DNA of 38,654 bases. Source: an uncultured bacterium. Lineage in GTDB: Bacteria > Desulfobacterota > Desulfobaccia > Desulfobaccales > 0-14-0-80-60-11. Made by a program: the position numbers and the translations under genes. Of the stretch, positions 24,228 through 34,756 are shown piece after piece; position 1 is the first letter of the stretch, and each line of letters begins with the position of its first letter. Under the pieces are notes generated by a model, which ran no database searches, was not told where the DNA came from, and saw only the letters and a list, made by a program, of their open reading frames with translations. The stretch is taken from NCBI GenBank assembly GCA_937943575.1, contig CALEAV010000060.1, positions 1 through 38,654 of the forward strand. Direction: 5' to 3'.

Positions 24228-26801
24228 ATGCCCGAACAACCGTATCTGAGCCGGGTCCAGCGGCCCAGCCGCTACCTGGGCCGGGAAGTGAATGTCATCC
24301 TCAAGGACCCCCGGGAGGTGGGCCTCAGGGTGGCCCTCCTCTTCCCCGACCTCTATGAGGTGGGGATGTCCCACCTGGGCCTGGGGATTCTCTACGACGT
24401 CCTCAACCGCCGCCCGGAGGTCTGGTGCGAGCGGGCCTTTGCCCCGGCTCCGGACCTGGAGGCGGAGCTGCGCCGCCAAGGCGGGCTTCTGGGCACCCTG
24501 GAATCCGGAGAGCCGTTGCGTCACTTCCCCCTGGTGGGGGTGAGCCTGCAGTATGAGCTCTGCTACACCAACGTGCTCACCCTGCTGGATCTGGGGGGCA
24601 TCCCGCTGCTGGCGGCGGCCCGGGGGCCCGCCGACCCGGTGGTGGTGGGCGGCGGCCCGGCGGCCTTCAACCCCGAACCCATGGCGCCCTTCTTTGACGC
24701 CTTCCTCCTGGGGGACGGGGAGGAGGCCGTCCTGGAGCTGGCCGACACTGTGGCCGTCTGGCGCAAGGCCCGGGGCAGCCGGGAGGAGCTGTGGCGGGCC
24801 CTGGAGGAGATTCCCGGCGTTTACGTCCCGGCCTTCTTTGTCCCGGCGTGGGATGAGGCGGGGCGTCTCCGGGAGGTCGCCCCCCGGGGCCGGCGGCACA
24901 CGGTGACCCGGCGTCTCCTGGACGACCTGAACCGCATCCCCTTGTCTCCGGCGGTGCTGGTGCCCACCTGCCCCATCGTGCATGACCGCCTGAGCGTGGA
25001 GATCGTCCGGGGCTGCAGCCGGGGCTGCCGCTATTGCCAGGCGGGGATCATCTACCGGCCGGTGCGGGAGCGGGAGCCGGAGGCGGTGAGAACCTGGGTG
25101 GAGGCGGCCCTGGCCGCCACCGGCTTTGAGGAGGTGTCCCTTCTGGCCTTGAGCCCCGGCGATTACGCCCCCCTGCCCTGGCTGCTGGCCCGCCTCATGG
25201 ACCGCCTGGAAGGGGCCAAAGTCTCCCTGTCCCTGCCGTCCCTCAGGGCCGACACCCTGGGACCCGAGCTCACCCGGCAGATTGGGCGGGTCCGGCGCAC
25301 CGGCCTCACCATCGCCCCGGAGGCGGGGAGCGAGCGCCTGCGGCAGGTGGTGAATAAGAATTTAAGCGAGGAGGCCATCCTCACCTCGGCCCGGGAGGTC
25401 TTCCGCCAGGGCTGGCGCCTGCTGAAGCTCTACTTTATGGTGGGCCTGCCCACGGAGACCCCGGCGGACCGGGAGGAGCTGGCCCGGCTGGTGCAGGCCA
25501 TCCGGGAGACGGCGCCCGAGGCCCGGCCGGAGCTGCACGTCAGCCTCTCCACCTTCATCCCCAAGGCCCACACGCCCTTCCAGTGGGAGCGTCAGCTCGG
25601 GCTCGCCGAGAGCCGGGCGGTACTGGCCGAGGTCAAGGATCGTTTGAGGAGCCGCCATGTGCAGGTGAAATGGAATTCCGCCGCCCAGAGCTGGCTGGAG
25701 GGGGTCTTCTCCCGGGGGGACCGCCGCCTGGCAGCCGTGCTCCTGGCCGCCTGGCGCCGGGGCTGCCGCCTGGATGCCTGGAGCGAGCACCTGCGTCTGG
25801 AGCCCTGGCAGGAGGCCTTTCGAGAGGCGGGGGTCAATCCGGAGGAGTATCTTAGAAAGCGGCGGCCCGATGAACTCCTGCCCTGGGCCCACCTGGACAG
25901 CGGCGTCAGCCCCGACTTTCTCCTGGAGGAGAGGGAGCGGGCCTACGGCGGGGTCTCCACCCCCGATTGCCGCCAGGCGGGCTGCCAGGGCTGCGGCGCC
26001 TGCCAGGACCCCAGCCGGGACCTGAGGCTGTATCCGGCCCCGTCGGCCGCGCCGGAGGCGGCTCCCCGGCCGGCGTCGGGGCCAGCCAAGGCAGGACCGC
26101 CGGTGCTCTACCGGCTCACCTATGCCAAATTGGGCCCGGCCCGCTGGCTCAGCCACCTGGAGCTCGTCAGCGCCGTCTACCGGGCCCTGCGCCGGGCGGC
26201 CCTGCCCCTGGCCTTTACCGGGGGGTATCACCCCCTCCCCAGGGTGGCCTTCCACGGCGCCCTGCCGGTGGGGGTGGAGAGCCTCTGCGAGTGCCTGGAT
26301 GTGGCCCTGACCCGGCCCTGTTCCCCGGAGATGCTGGTGGACCGGCTCAACGCCGTCCTGCCGGCGGGGCTGAGGGTGCTCACCGCAGCCCGGCTGGCCC
26401 CCGGGGCCAGGCCCCCTGAGTTTGCCGCCGCACGCTTTGAGGCGGAAAGCCCTCTCCCCGTCTTTGCCCCGGACAAGGCCGCCGCGTTTTTGGCCGAGGA
26501 AGTGGTTCCATACGTGAAGCGGCGGCCCGGCGGGCCCCCCCGGGAGGTGAATGTCCGCCCCCTGGTGGCCGCCCTGGAAGGGGACGACGCGCATCACCTG
26601 CACCTGACGGTGCTCCTGCCCGCCCGGGACAATCTCAAGGTGACGGAGATTCTGGCGGCGGTGTTCGGCCTGTCCCCGGAGGAGCTGGCGACGGTGCGGC
26701 TGGTGAAGACACAGGCGCTGGCGGCCCCGGGCGCTCCGGAGCGCCAGACCGCATTCGCGGCCGGCGGGGCCAGGGTGGCGGCCGGCCGCAAGCGGCGCTG
26801 A
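24228..26801 (+). CDS. B12-binding-type radical SAM protein fused to DUF2344 (TIGR03960-TIGR03936)
   Basis: 857-residue two-part protein of unknown reaction. Residues about 1-600 are a radical SAM protein with an N-terminal domain resembling a cobalamin-binding fold (VALLFPDLYEVGMSHLGLGILYDVLNRR). The 4Fe-4S motif is C263-x3-C267-x2-C270 (RGCSRGCRYCQAG). A second cysteine group, C581, C586, C589 and C592, ends this part and may bind another cluster or zinc. Residues from about 625 are the DUF2344 domain (YRLTYAKLGPARWLSHLELVS, then FTGGYHPLPRVAF). The gene lies 21 bases before ribonuclease G/E, a common pairing that hints at RNA modification or processing. No function is proven. Confidence 0.88.
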   Translation: MPEQPYLSRVQRPSRYLGREVNVILKDPREVGLRVALLFPDLYEVGMSHLGLGILYDVLNRRPEVWCERAFAPAPDLEAELRRQGGLLGTLESGEPLRHFPLVGVSLQYELCYTNVLTLLDLGGIPLLAAARGPADPVVVGGGPAAFNPEPMAPFFDAFLLGDGEEAVLELADTVAVWRKARGSREELWRALEEIPGVYVPAFFVPAWDEAGRLREVAPRGRRHTVTRRLLDDLNRIPLSPAVLVPTCPIVHDRLSVEIVRGCSRGCRYCQAGIIYRPVREREPEAVRTWVEAALAATGFEEVSLLALSPGDYAPLPWLLARLMDRLEGAKVSLSLPSLRADTLGPELTRQIGRVRRTGLTIAPEAGSERLRQVVNKNLSEEAILTSAREVFRQGWRLLKLYFMVGLPTETPADREELARLVQAIRETAPEARPELHVSLSTFIPKAHTPFQWERQLGLAESRAVLAEVKDRLRSRHVQVKWNSAAQSWLEGVFSRGDRRLAAVLLAAWRRGCRLDAWSEHLRLEPWQEAFREAGVNPEEYLRKRRPDELLPWAHLDSGVSPDFLLEERERAYGGVSTPDCRQAGCQGCGACQDPSRDLRLYPAPSAAPEAAPRPASGPAKAGPPVLYRLTYAKLGPARWLSHLELVSAVYRALRRAALPLAFTGGYHPLPRVAFHGALPVGVESLCECLDVALTRPCSPEMLVDRLNAVLPAGLRVLTAARLAPGARPPEFAAARFEAESPLPVFAPDKAAAFLAEEVVPYVKRRPGGPPREVNVRPLVAALEGDDAHHLHLTVLLPARDNLKVTEILAAVFGLSPEELATVRLVKTQALAAPGAPERQTAFAAGGARVAAGRKRR

Positions 26802-26822
26802 GGAGGGGGCAGGGCCAGGCCC

Positions 26823-28346
26823 ATGGGGAGCCAGCTCATCATCAGCAGAGCCGCCTGCGACACCCGGGCCGCCCTGGTGGAGGACGGCCGGCTGGTGGAG
26901 TTCTTCCTGGAACGCCGGGGCGAAGAGGATCCCACCGGCAATATCTATAAAGGGCGGGTCATCAAGGTCCTGCCGGGGATCGCCGCGGCCTTCGTGGACA
27001 TCGGCCTGGAGCGCCCCGCCTACCTCTATGTGGACGAGATCTCCGATGCCTCGGACGATTTTTACAGCCTGTGGCTGAAAAGCGACAATCCGGAGGGCGA
27101 GGCGCCGCTGCGGGAACAGGAGCAGCCCGGCATCGAGGACCTTATCTCCCCCGGGCAGGAGGTGGTGGTGCAGGTGCATCGGCCCCCCCGGGGCGGCAAG
27201 GGGGCCCGCCTCACCACTCACATCACCCTGGCGGGGCACTACCTCGTGTATACCCCCACCGTCTCCCAGGTGGGGGTCTCCCGGCGGCTGACGGAGGAGG
27301 GGGAGCGGGAGCGCCTCAAGGGCATCCTCACCGAGCTCCGGCCGGAGCGGGGCGGCTTCATCGCCCGCACCGCCAGCCTCTCCCAGGACCAGGAGACCCT
27401 GGCCCGGGAGCGGGAGCAGCTGGTGGCCCGCTGGCAGCGGATCCTGCGCAAAGGTGAGACCAGCCGGGCCCCGGCCCTGCTGCATCAGGAGCCGGAGTTC
27501 GCCGTGCGCCTGGTGAGGGACCTCTTCGGCCCGGACATGGACCTGGTGGCGGTGGACGACCCGGACACCTGCCGGGAGGTGGAGGAGTACCTGGCGGGCT
27601 TCCACCCCTGGCTCAGGGCCCGGGTGGAGTGCTACGACGGCGCCGAGTCCATCTTTGCGCACTATGGCCTGGAGGTGGACTGGCGGCGTCTCCTGGCGCC
27701 CCAGGTCTGGCTGAAGAGCGGCGGCTACCTGGTCATCGACACCACCGAGGCCCTGACCGCCATCGATGTCAACACCGGCCGCTTCACCGGCAGAAGCAAT
27801 CTGGAGGAGACCATCCTGCAGACGAATCTCGAGGCGGCCCGGGAGGCGGCCCGGCAGATCCGCCTGCGCAACCTGGGCGGCCTGATCATCATTGATTTCA
27901 TCGACATGGCCAGGGCGGCCCACCGCCAGGCGGTGCATGAGGAGTTGTTGACCGCCCTGAAAAAGGACCGGGCCAAGACCATGGTGCTCCCCATCTCGCC
28001 CCTGGGGCTGGTGGAGATGACCCGGCAGCGCCTCCGGGACAGTCTGGTGCAGCTGGCCACCGAGGCCTGTCCCTGCTGCCAGGGGCAGGGGGCATTGCTG
28101 TCGACCCTGGTGGTGGCCCACGACCTCCTGCGCCAGCTCAGCGCCGAGGCCCGGGAATTTCCGGGGTGCCGCTTCACGGTGCAGCTCCACCCCGAAGTGG
28201 CGGCCACGCTTCGGGAGGAGGGCCGGGAGATCCTGCCCCGGCTGATGGCGGAGTTCCAGGTGGAGATCCGCCTCCTGGAGGAGCCCAGCTTTCCCCGGGG
28301 CCACTACAACCTCACCCGGGACTGGCGGGGGCTCAAGGGCAGGTAA
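26823..28346 (+). CDS. rng: ribonuclease G/E
   Basis: 507-residue endoribonuclease for rRNA maturation and mRNA decay. An S1 RNA-binding domain occupies about residues 35-125 (GNIYKGRVIKVLPGIAAAFVDIG). The catalytic DNase I-like domain has the metal-binding Asp315 in AIDVNTG and Asp358 in IIDFIDM, and the zinc-link CPCCQGQG follows near 420. There is no long C-terminal scaffold as in E. coli RNase E, so it is RNase G-like in length. The start is ATG at 26823. It follows the radical SAM gene by 21 bases and probably shares its transcript; selB starts 134 bases later. A GC-rich stem (28379-28387 with 28402-28410) lies in that gap. Confidence 0.92.
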   Translation: MGSQLIISRAACDTRAALVEDGRLVEFFLERRGEEDPTGNIYKGRVIKVLPGIAAAFVDIGLERPAYLYVDEISDASDDFYSLWLKSDNPEGEAPLREQEQPGIEDLISPGQEVVVQVHRPPRGGKGARLTTHITLAGHYLVYTPTVSQVGVSRRLTEEGERERLKGILTELRPERGGFIARTASLSQDQETLAREREQLVARWQRILRKGETSRAPALLHQEPEFAVRLVRDLFGPDMDLVAVDDPDTCREVEEYLAGFHPWLRARVECYDGAESIFAHYGLEVDWRRLLAPQVWLKSGGYLVIDTTEALTAIDVNTGRFTGRSNLEETILQTNLEAAREAARQIRLRNLGGLIIIDFIDMARAAHRQAVHEELLTALKKDRAKTMVLPISPLGLVEMTRQRLRDSLVQLATEACPCCQGQGALLSTLVVAHDLLRQLSAEAREFPGCRFTVQLHPEVAATLREEGREILPRLMAEFQVEIRLLEEPSFPRGHYNLTRDWRGLKGR

Positions 28347-28378
28347 ACGGGCCCGGCCCGAGGAAGTGTAAGGGGGGA

Positions 28379-28410
28379 GGGGGCGGCGAGCCGCAGCCCC
28401 TGCCGCCCCC
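28379..28410 (+). other. GC-rich stem-loop between rng and selB
   Basis: GGGGGCGGC (28379-28387) pairs with GCCGCCCCC (28402-28410) around a 14-base loop. No T-run follows, so it is more likely an intercistronic hairpin or a chance of base composition than an intrinsic terminator. Confidence 0.3.
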
Positions 28411-28480
28411 CAGGCCCCCGGAGGCGCACATACCTGGCTCGCATAACCACAGTCACCAAGGAAGCCCGACAGGCCATCAT

Positions 28481-30400
<1,920 letters not shown>

Positions 30401-30496
30401 GCCAAAGGGGTGCTTCCCGAGTAGGGGTGGGGAGAGGGTGGAGGGGGAAGGGCCGACACCCCTGGCCCTCCCCGGGTGGGGTGAACTGCCACTTGG

Positions 30497-31369
30497 CTAC
30501 CGGGGAGCAGGCGGCCTGGCCACATTGCGATGGCCCTGCCAGGGGGTGGGGGAGGGGGCCATGGCGGCGTAGTCCCGCACTTCCGCCGGGGCCTGGTAGT
30601 AGCGCCGGGCTTCGGCCAGGCCCGCTTCCAGATTGCGGATGCGGTCGGCGTCCGCCGGGTGGGTGGAGATGAAGGCCGGCCGCCGGGCCCGGTCGGCCTT
30701 GGCTTGGGCGAAGCGCTTCCAGAAATCCACCCCCAGGGCGGGGTCATAGCCCGCCTTGGCCATGAGGATGAGGCCGATGCGGTCCGCCTCAAACTCCTGC
30801 TTGCGGCTGTAAGGGAGCAAGAGCCCCATCTGGGTGCTAAGCCCATAGCCCAGCATGGCCAGCTGCCCGGCCCCGGGGGAGGCTCCCATGCCGGCCAGGG
30901 CCACATTGAGGCCGGTGCCCCCCATCTGGGCCAACATGCTGTGGCTCAAGCGCTCCCCGGCGTGGCGGGCCAGGACGTGGGCCGTCTCGTGGCTGAGGAC
31001 GGTGGCCAGATCGGCGTCGTTCTCCAGATAGCGGAAGAGGCCGGAATACACCCCCACCTTGCCGCCGGGAAGGCAGAAGGCGTTGGGGCTGGGGTCGTCA
31101 ATGACCACAAACTCCCAGCGGAAGTCCGGGCGGCCGGCGGCCTGGGCCAGACGCTGGCCCACCCTTTGGACCGCCTCCTGCATCCGGGGGTCCCGGGCGG
31201 GGCGGGAGCGGTATTTGATCTGCTCGAAGGCCTGGTAGCCCAGGCGCAGTTCCTGCTCCTGGGAGACCATGAGCACCTGGGTCCGGCCGGTATAGGGCAC
31301 GGTGCTGCAGCCCCAGGCCGCCAGGAGCACCAGAAGCGGCAGCGTGGTCAGAAAAGGGCGCAGGCTCAT
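30497..31369 (-). CDS. M48 family metalloprotease, likely lipoprotein (BepA/LoiP-like)
   Basis: 290-residue zinc metalloprotease, probably periplasmic and involved in envelope or outer-membrane protein quality control. The N-terminus is hydrophobic and ends in LAAWGC with Cys21; this is close to a lipobox but has Trp where a small residue is usual, so lipidation is uncertain. The active site is H127-E-T-A-H131, and the third ligand is the Glu in KQEFEADRIGL, with the family Asp four residues on. Start ATG 31369 with GGGAGAGAAAG directly upstream is better than the upstream ATG 14 codons earlier. It runs convergently with selB, with 96 bases between the stops. Confidence 0.88.
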   Translation of the reverse strand: MSLRPFLTTLPLLVLLAAWGCSTVPYTGRTQVLMVSQEQELRLGYQAFEQIKYRSRPARDPRMQEAVQRVGQRLAQAAGRPDFRWEFVVIDDPSPNAFCLPGGKVGVYSGLFRYLENDADLATVLSHETAHVLARHAGERLSHSMLAQMGGTGLNVALAGMGASPGAGQLAMLGYGLSTQMGLLLPYSRKQEFEADRIGLILMAKAGYDPALGVDFWKRFAQAKADRARRPAFISTHPADADRIRNLEAGLAEARRYYQAPAEVRDYAAMAPSPTPWQGHRNVARPPAPR

Positions 31370-31740
31370 CTTTCTCTCCCGGGCAGTGATGCACCTGATG
31401 ACGGCCGGCAACGGAGCGCCGGCAAGGCTCTGAGAGGGGGCCTCCCCGGGCGGGCAATCCCTATCGTCTTAGACGCCCGGTCTCCGGCTTTTGTGAATCA
31501 CCAGGCCCTTACCCCGCGGGCCCGTTTGCCCGTAAAATAATAAGGAATTCCCCAGAGGAAAGGGAACCGGGAGCAGCGGCGTCCGGCCTGTCCCTTCCGG
31601 CCCCGCGGCGGGGGCGGGCCCCCGGGCGACGGCAGGTGACCGGGGCGGAGCCCGGGGAGGGCCGCCCCCCGGTCCTCGCCGTAAAACCTTTCCGCCCTCT
31701 TATCATACGGGAGCGACACGGCCAAAGGAAGGGGCGGCAG
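31370..31740. other. divergent intergenic region between the M48 gene and the LOG-like gene
   Basis: 371 bases between the two divergent genes. An AT-rich patch (TAAAATAATAAGG at 31532-31544) and TATCAT near 31700 are the only promoter-like signals, and neither has a good -35. No gene is seen. Confidence 0.4.
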
Positions 31741-32214
31741 ATGCGCAGCGGACGTGGAACCCGCTATGCGGCGGTCATCGGCGCCGGGGAGGCGGGCCCG
31801 GAGCTCCAGGGGCTGGCCCGGGAGGTGGGCCGCCTGCTGGCCCAGGCCGGGGCGGTGGTCCTGTGCGGCGGGCTCGGCGGGGTGATGGCCGCCGCGGCCC
31901 AGGGGGCGGCGGAGGCCGGCGGGGTGAGCATCGGCATCCTTCCCGGCCCCGACCGCCGCCTGGCCAACCCCCATCTCACCTACAGCCTGCCCACCAACCT
32001 GGGGCACGCCCGGAATATGGTCATCGCCCACGCCGCGGACGTTCTCATCGCCGTGGGCGGAGGCTACGGCACCATCTCCGAGGCGGCCATCGGGCTCAAA
32101 TTGGGCAAGGCGGTCATCGCCCTGGCGGCGGACTGGCATCTTCCCGGAATGCGGCTCGCCGCCTCCCCTTCGGAAGCCGTGGCCCTGGCCCTGGGGTCGC
32201 TGAGCCGGGCCTGA
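31741..32214 (+). CDS. LOG-like / TIGR00725 family nucleotide-binding protein
   Basis: 157-residue Rossmann-fold protein of the TIGR00725 group, related to LOG-type nucleoside 5'-monophosphate phosphoribohydrolases and to molybdenum-cofactor carrier-like proteins. Two glycine motifs mark the family: GGLGGVM at 43-49 and GGGYGTISE at 106-114, the latter matching the PGGxGT-x-x-E catalytic motif but with Gly in place of Pro. The start is ATG 31741 with GGAAGGGG upstream; an in-frame ATG 35 codons earlier lacks conserved sequence. It stands alone, so its substrate cannot be guessed from neighbours. Confidence 0.8.
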   Translation: MRSGRGTRYAAVIGAGEAGPELQGLAREVGRLLAQAGAVVLCGGLGGVMAAAAQGAAEAGGVSIGILPGPDRRLANPHLTYSLPTNLGHARNMVIAHAADVLIAVGGGYGTISEAAIGLKLGKAVIALAADWHLPGMRLAASPSEAVALALGSLSRA

Positions 32215-32407
32215 GGAGGTGGATCGCCGGCAGCGGCCGCAGCCCCTGGGGAGGCCCCCTGCCCCAGGCCCACCCCCCTCTGGCCCCCTCCCCTTTGGAA
32301 CCCGGCCACCGCGGACCGCGGCTTCAGTCCCCCGGAAGGCTCCGACGCCGCCCACCCTGAGGGCCAGCCGCCTCAAACCGGAACAGGCGGCGGCTGCCGG
32401 GAATGGT

Positions 32408-32435
32408 CCCCTCCCCCCGAGGGCAGGGCGGTGCA
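32408..32435 (+). repeat. 28-base direct repeat, copy 1
   Basis: Begins CCCCTCCCCCC and ends GGGCGGTGCA, with an internal CCCTC...GAGGG hairpin potential. It is identical to 32469-32496, with starts 61 bases apart. I did not find a third copy in the window. Confidence 0.8.
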
Positions 32436-32468
32436 TGCTTCTTCATCAGTTGAACAACCGAATTCCTC

Positions 32469-32496
32469 CCCCTCCCCCCGAGGGCAGGGCGGTGCA
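32469..32496 (+). repeat. 28-base direct repeat, copy 2
   Basis: Exact second copy of 32408-32435. The 33-base interval between the two is unusually AT-containing (it includes TTCTTCATCAGTTG) for this region. Two copies are too few to call an array. Confidence 0.8.
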
Positions 32497-33242
32497 GCCC
32501 GGCATGCCCGCCGGCCCCAAACCCCGTCCCCCTTTGGGTGCAGCCTCGGGTCATTTCAGGCCTGCCGTTGCGGCTCTGGGGGCAACTCACCCCCGGCCCC
32601 CCTCCCCCCGGGCGGCCCCCCTTCCCGGCTTACAGCCGGCAGGGCGCCATCGGTCCCTTCCCGGGGGGCGGCAGGATCACGGCCGGGTAAGGGCCCTGGT
32701 CTCCAGCCATTTCCCGGGGGCGCCGGGAAGGCTCCCCCGCAGGCCTGACAGGCGGCCTCCCCCGCGGCGCCAGACCCGCCTTCCCCTCTCATGGCCCCAC
32801 CCGGACGTCACGGAGGGCCTTCAACACCTCGCACCCGCAACGCCAGACCGCCTTGGGCCCCCGTCGCCCCCCAACCGAGGGGAGGAGCTTTTGCAACGGC
32901 AGACTGGTTTCGGCCCCATTGCCCCGGTCTGATTTCCACGGCAGCGAATCCGCCAGCGCCGGCAACTCCCCGCCTCCCGGGGTTGATGCCCTTGTCCCGG
33001 GGTGATTCCCGCCGCCCTGCTTGGTGTCGAAGGATCAGGGACACCCTTTCCTCAGCCTCCCTGGAGGTGCCGGTCGTGAAGTTCCACCACCTGCCTGGTG
33101 TGGGGGGGGACTGGAGGGAGTCGGCTCGGAGGCCCCTGGCCCCGGTTTTGTCTCCCCTCCGTGGTCCAAGGGGGAAGGACCTAAGAGGACCTCAGCTTTG
33201 CCGCCCCTTCCCCGGTGTGCTCTCCACTTCTTGGGGCCTCCC

Positions 33243-33650
33243 TCAATACACCCCTTTGGCGTTGAGGAAGGGGCCGTACTTTTTGTCTGTGCCCTGGATG
33301 TGCTTGCCCACCCAGTCTTCCAGGAATTTCAACACCTCCAGGCTCAGCCCCAGACGGCCCTCCCGATACTGCCGCTGCAGGTCCAGGACCCTGGCGGTCA
33401 TGGCGGCGTGGATGCGCTTGTGGTCCTCGTATTCGGGGAAGCCATGGGCCAGCATGAGCCGTTCCTCGCTGGCGAAATGGCTGGCGGTATACGTCACCAG
33501 GCCATCAAAGATTTTTTGCAGCTCCTCCTTGCCTTTGCCCTGGCGCATGGCGGCCTTGAGTTTTTCCACCAACCCCAGGAGGCGGCGATGCTGATCATCC
33601 AGTTCCCGGATATTCACGGACAGCTCGGTGGGCAAACCAGTGCCGGACAT
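33243..33650 (-). CDS. bacteriohemerythrin
   Basis: 135-residue single-domain hemerythrin, an oxygen-binding four-helix bundle with a di-iron site, used in anaerobes and microaerophiles for oxygen sensing or scavenging. All seven iron ligands of the family can be placed: H21, H58, E62, H77, H81, H117 and D122, in the expected DQH, HFxxEE, HKxxH and HIxGTD contexts. The C-terminal KYGPFLN is typical. ATG 33650 has AAAGGGAGGG upstream. It lies on the same strand as the acs genes but after their terminator, so it is probably expressed separately. Confidence 0.93.
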   Translation of the reverse strand: MSGTGLPTELSVNIRELDDQHRRLLGLVEKLKAAMRQGKGKEELQKIFDGLVTYTASHFASEERLMLAHGFPEYEDHKRIHAAMTARVLDLQRQYREGRLGLSLEVLKFLEDWVGKHIQGTDKKYGPFLNAKGVY

Positions 33651-33727
33651 GGGGCCCTCCCTTTTTATCCGCCGGATCGGCCGGAGTGCCAGATAACTTG
33701 AGCAAGGGAAGGGCCAAGGGGCGGGAA

Positions 33728-33763
33728 AGGAAAAAGGCGGCGAGGGGCCTTTTCCCCGCCGCC
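33728..33763 (-). terminator. rho-independent terminator after acsE
   Basis: On the minus strand GGCGGCGGGG pairs with CCCCTCGCCGCC (two-base bulge) around an AAAAGG loop, followed directly by TTTTTCCTTT. It lies about 25 bases after the acsE stop and closes the CODH/ACS transcript. Confidence 0.85.
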
Positions 33764-33788
33764 TGCCATGCCTTGTGGGGTGAGGGGG

Positions 33789-34679
33789 TCAGATCTCCAG
33801 CCAGGAATCCGAGAACAGCACCTGCCCCAGGATCACCCGGGCGGTCTTGGCGTAGTTCTGCAGGTCCTTGGGGAGGGAAGGGATGTCTACGGGTTTGCCG
33901 TCCATGATGTCGTAGACCACCTTCACCGCCTCGGGTTTCTTGCCGTCCACCACGTCCCGGAGCTCGTCGTCAAAGGCGTCCACGATGGCGGAGACCATGC
34001 CGTAGCGCTGCAGCATGATGACATAGGTGCGGTTGATGATGGGCCTGAGGTGATCCGGCACGCCGTTGCTGGAGTTGGACAGGCCGCAGGTGGACTTGGC
34101 CCCCGGCGCCATGTCGGGGAGCATCTTCATGTACTCCAGCACGCTGATGAGCTGGGGCTGCTGGATGTTCAGCGGCGCAATGATGGGGTCAAACCAGATG
34201 CGCTCGTTTTCGATGTCGTATTCCGCCGCCTTGGCCAGGATTTCGGCGGTGAGCATGCCCCGCTCATGCTCATCCCGGGGCATGCCCTCCGGCCCCCACA
34301 AGAGGCCGATCATGTCGGCGTCATACTTTTTCACCAGGGGCATCATGGCGTCCATGCGCTCGGGGCGGGCCATGATGGAATTGATGAGGGCCCGGCCTTT
34401 GTGGACCCGCAGCCCCGCCTCCATGGCGGCGATGTTGGAGGTGTCCAGGGCCAGGGGGATGTCGGGCACCACCTCCTGGATGATCTTGACGATCCACTCC
34501 ATCAGCTCCTCGCCGCCTTTGCGGGCCGGGCCGATGTTGACGTCAATGTAATCGACCCCCTTTTCGGCTTCCTGCAGGGCCAGCTCCTGCAGCGGCTTGG
34601 GGTCCCGGTCCTTCATGGCCTGACCGTATTTTTTTGTCACCACATTCAGGTTTTCGCCGATGCGGTAAAACTTGCTCAT
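33789..34679 (-). CDS. acsE: methyltetrahydrofolate:corrinoid/iron-sulfur protein methyltransferase
   Basis: 296-residue TIM-barrel methyltransferase (MeTr) that moves the methyl group of methyl-tetrahydrofolate to the cobalt of the corrinoid iron-sulfur protein, in the Wood-Ljungdahl pathway. Conserved pteridine-binding segments are GENLNVV at the start, DYIDVNIGPA, LALDTSN, and the STCGLSNSSNG loop late in the protein. Length is as usual (about 262-300). ATG 34679 follows AGAGAGG. It is 77 bases downstream of acsC and is the last gene before the terminator. The direction of flux (acetyl-CoA synthesis or oxidation) cannot be read from the sequence. Confidence 0.92.
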   Translation of the reverse strand: MSKFYRIGENLNVVTKKYGQAMKDRDPKPLQELALQEAEKGVDYIDVNIGPARKGGEELMEWIVKIIQEVVPDIPLALDTSNIAAMEAGLRVHKGRALINSIMARPERMDAMMPLVKKYDADMIGLLWGPEGMPRDEHERGMLTAEILAKAAEYDIENERIWFDPIIAPLNIQQPQLISVLEYMKMLPDMAPGAKSTCGLSNSSNGVPDHLRPIINRTYVIMLQRYGMVSAIVDAFDDELRDVVDGKKPEAVKVVYDIMDGKPVDIPSLPKDLQNYAKTARVILGQVLFSDSWLEI

Positions 34680-34756
34680 AGGGTGACCTCTCTTTGCAGG
34701 ATGCGCCAGGAGGCCTGGGAAGGCCCCCTGACGTGGTGCCGGTGCTGGGGGCCCTA

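Larger units (their letters stand above)
32215..33242. other. gene-free kilobase with hairpin and direct repeat
   Basis: No believable gene was found in these 1,028 bases; all open frames are Pro/Arg/Gly-rich. A stem CCTGGGG (32245-32251) / CCCCAGG (32262-32268) just after the LOG-like gene could act in 3' end formation but lacks a T-run. The clearest structure is a 28-base direct repeat at 32408 and 32469. The stretch is extremely C-rich on the plus strand around 32250-32700. Confidence 0.5.

Noticed and set aside
28347-28480. tRNA-Sec gene near selB
   Set aside because: No cloverleaf with a TCA anticodon was found in the selB-flanking gaps or other intergenic regions.
32408-32496. Possible CRISPR array
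   Set aside because: There are only two repeats, the spacer is C-rich and genomic-looking, and no cas gene is in the window.
32219-32932. A 237-codon frame after the LOG-like gene
   Set aside because: It has extreme Pro/Arg content, no ribosome-binding site and no domain pattern, and it runs through the direct repeats.
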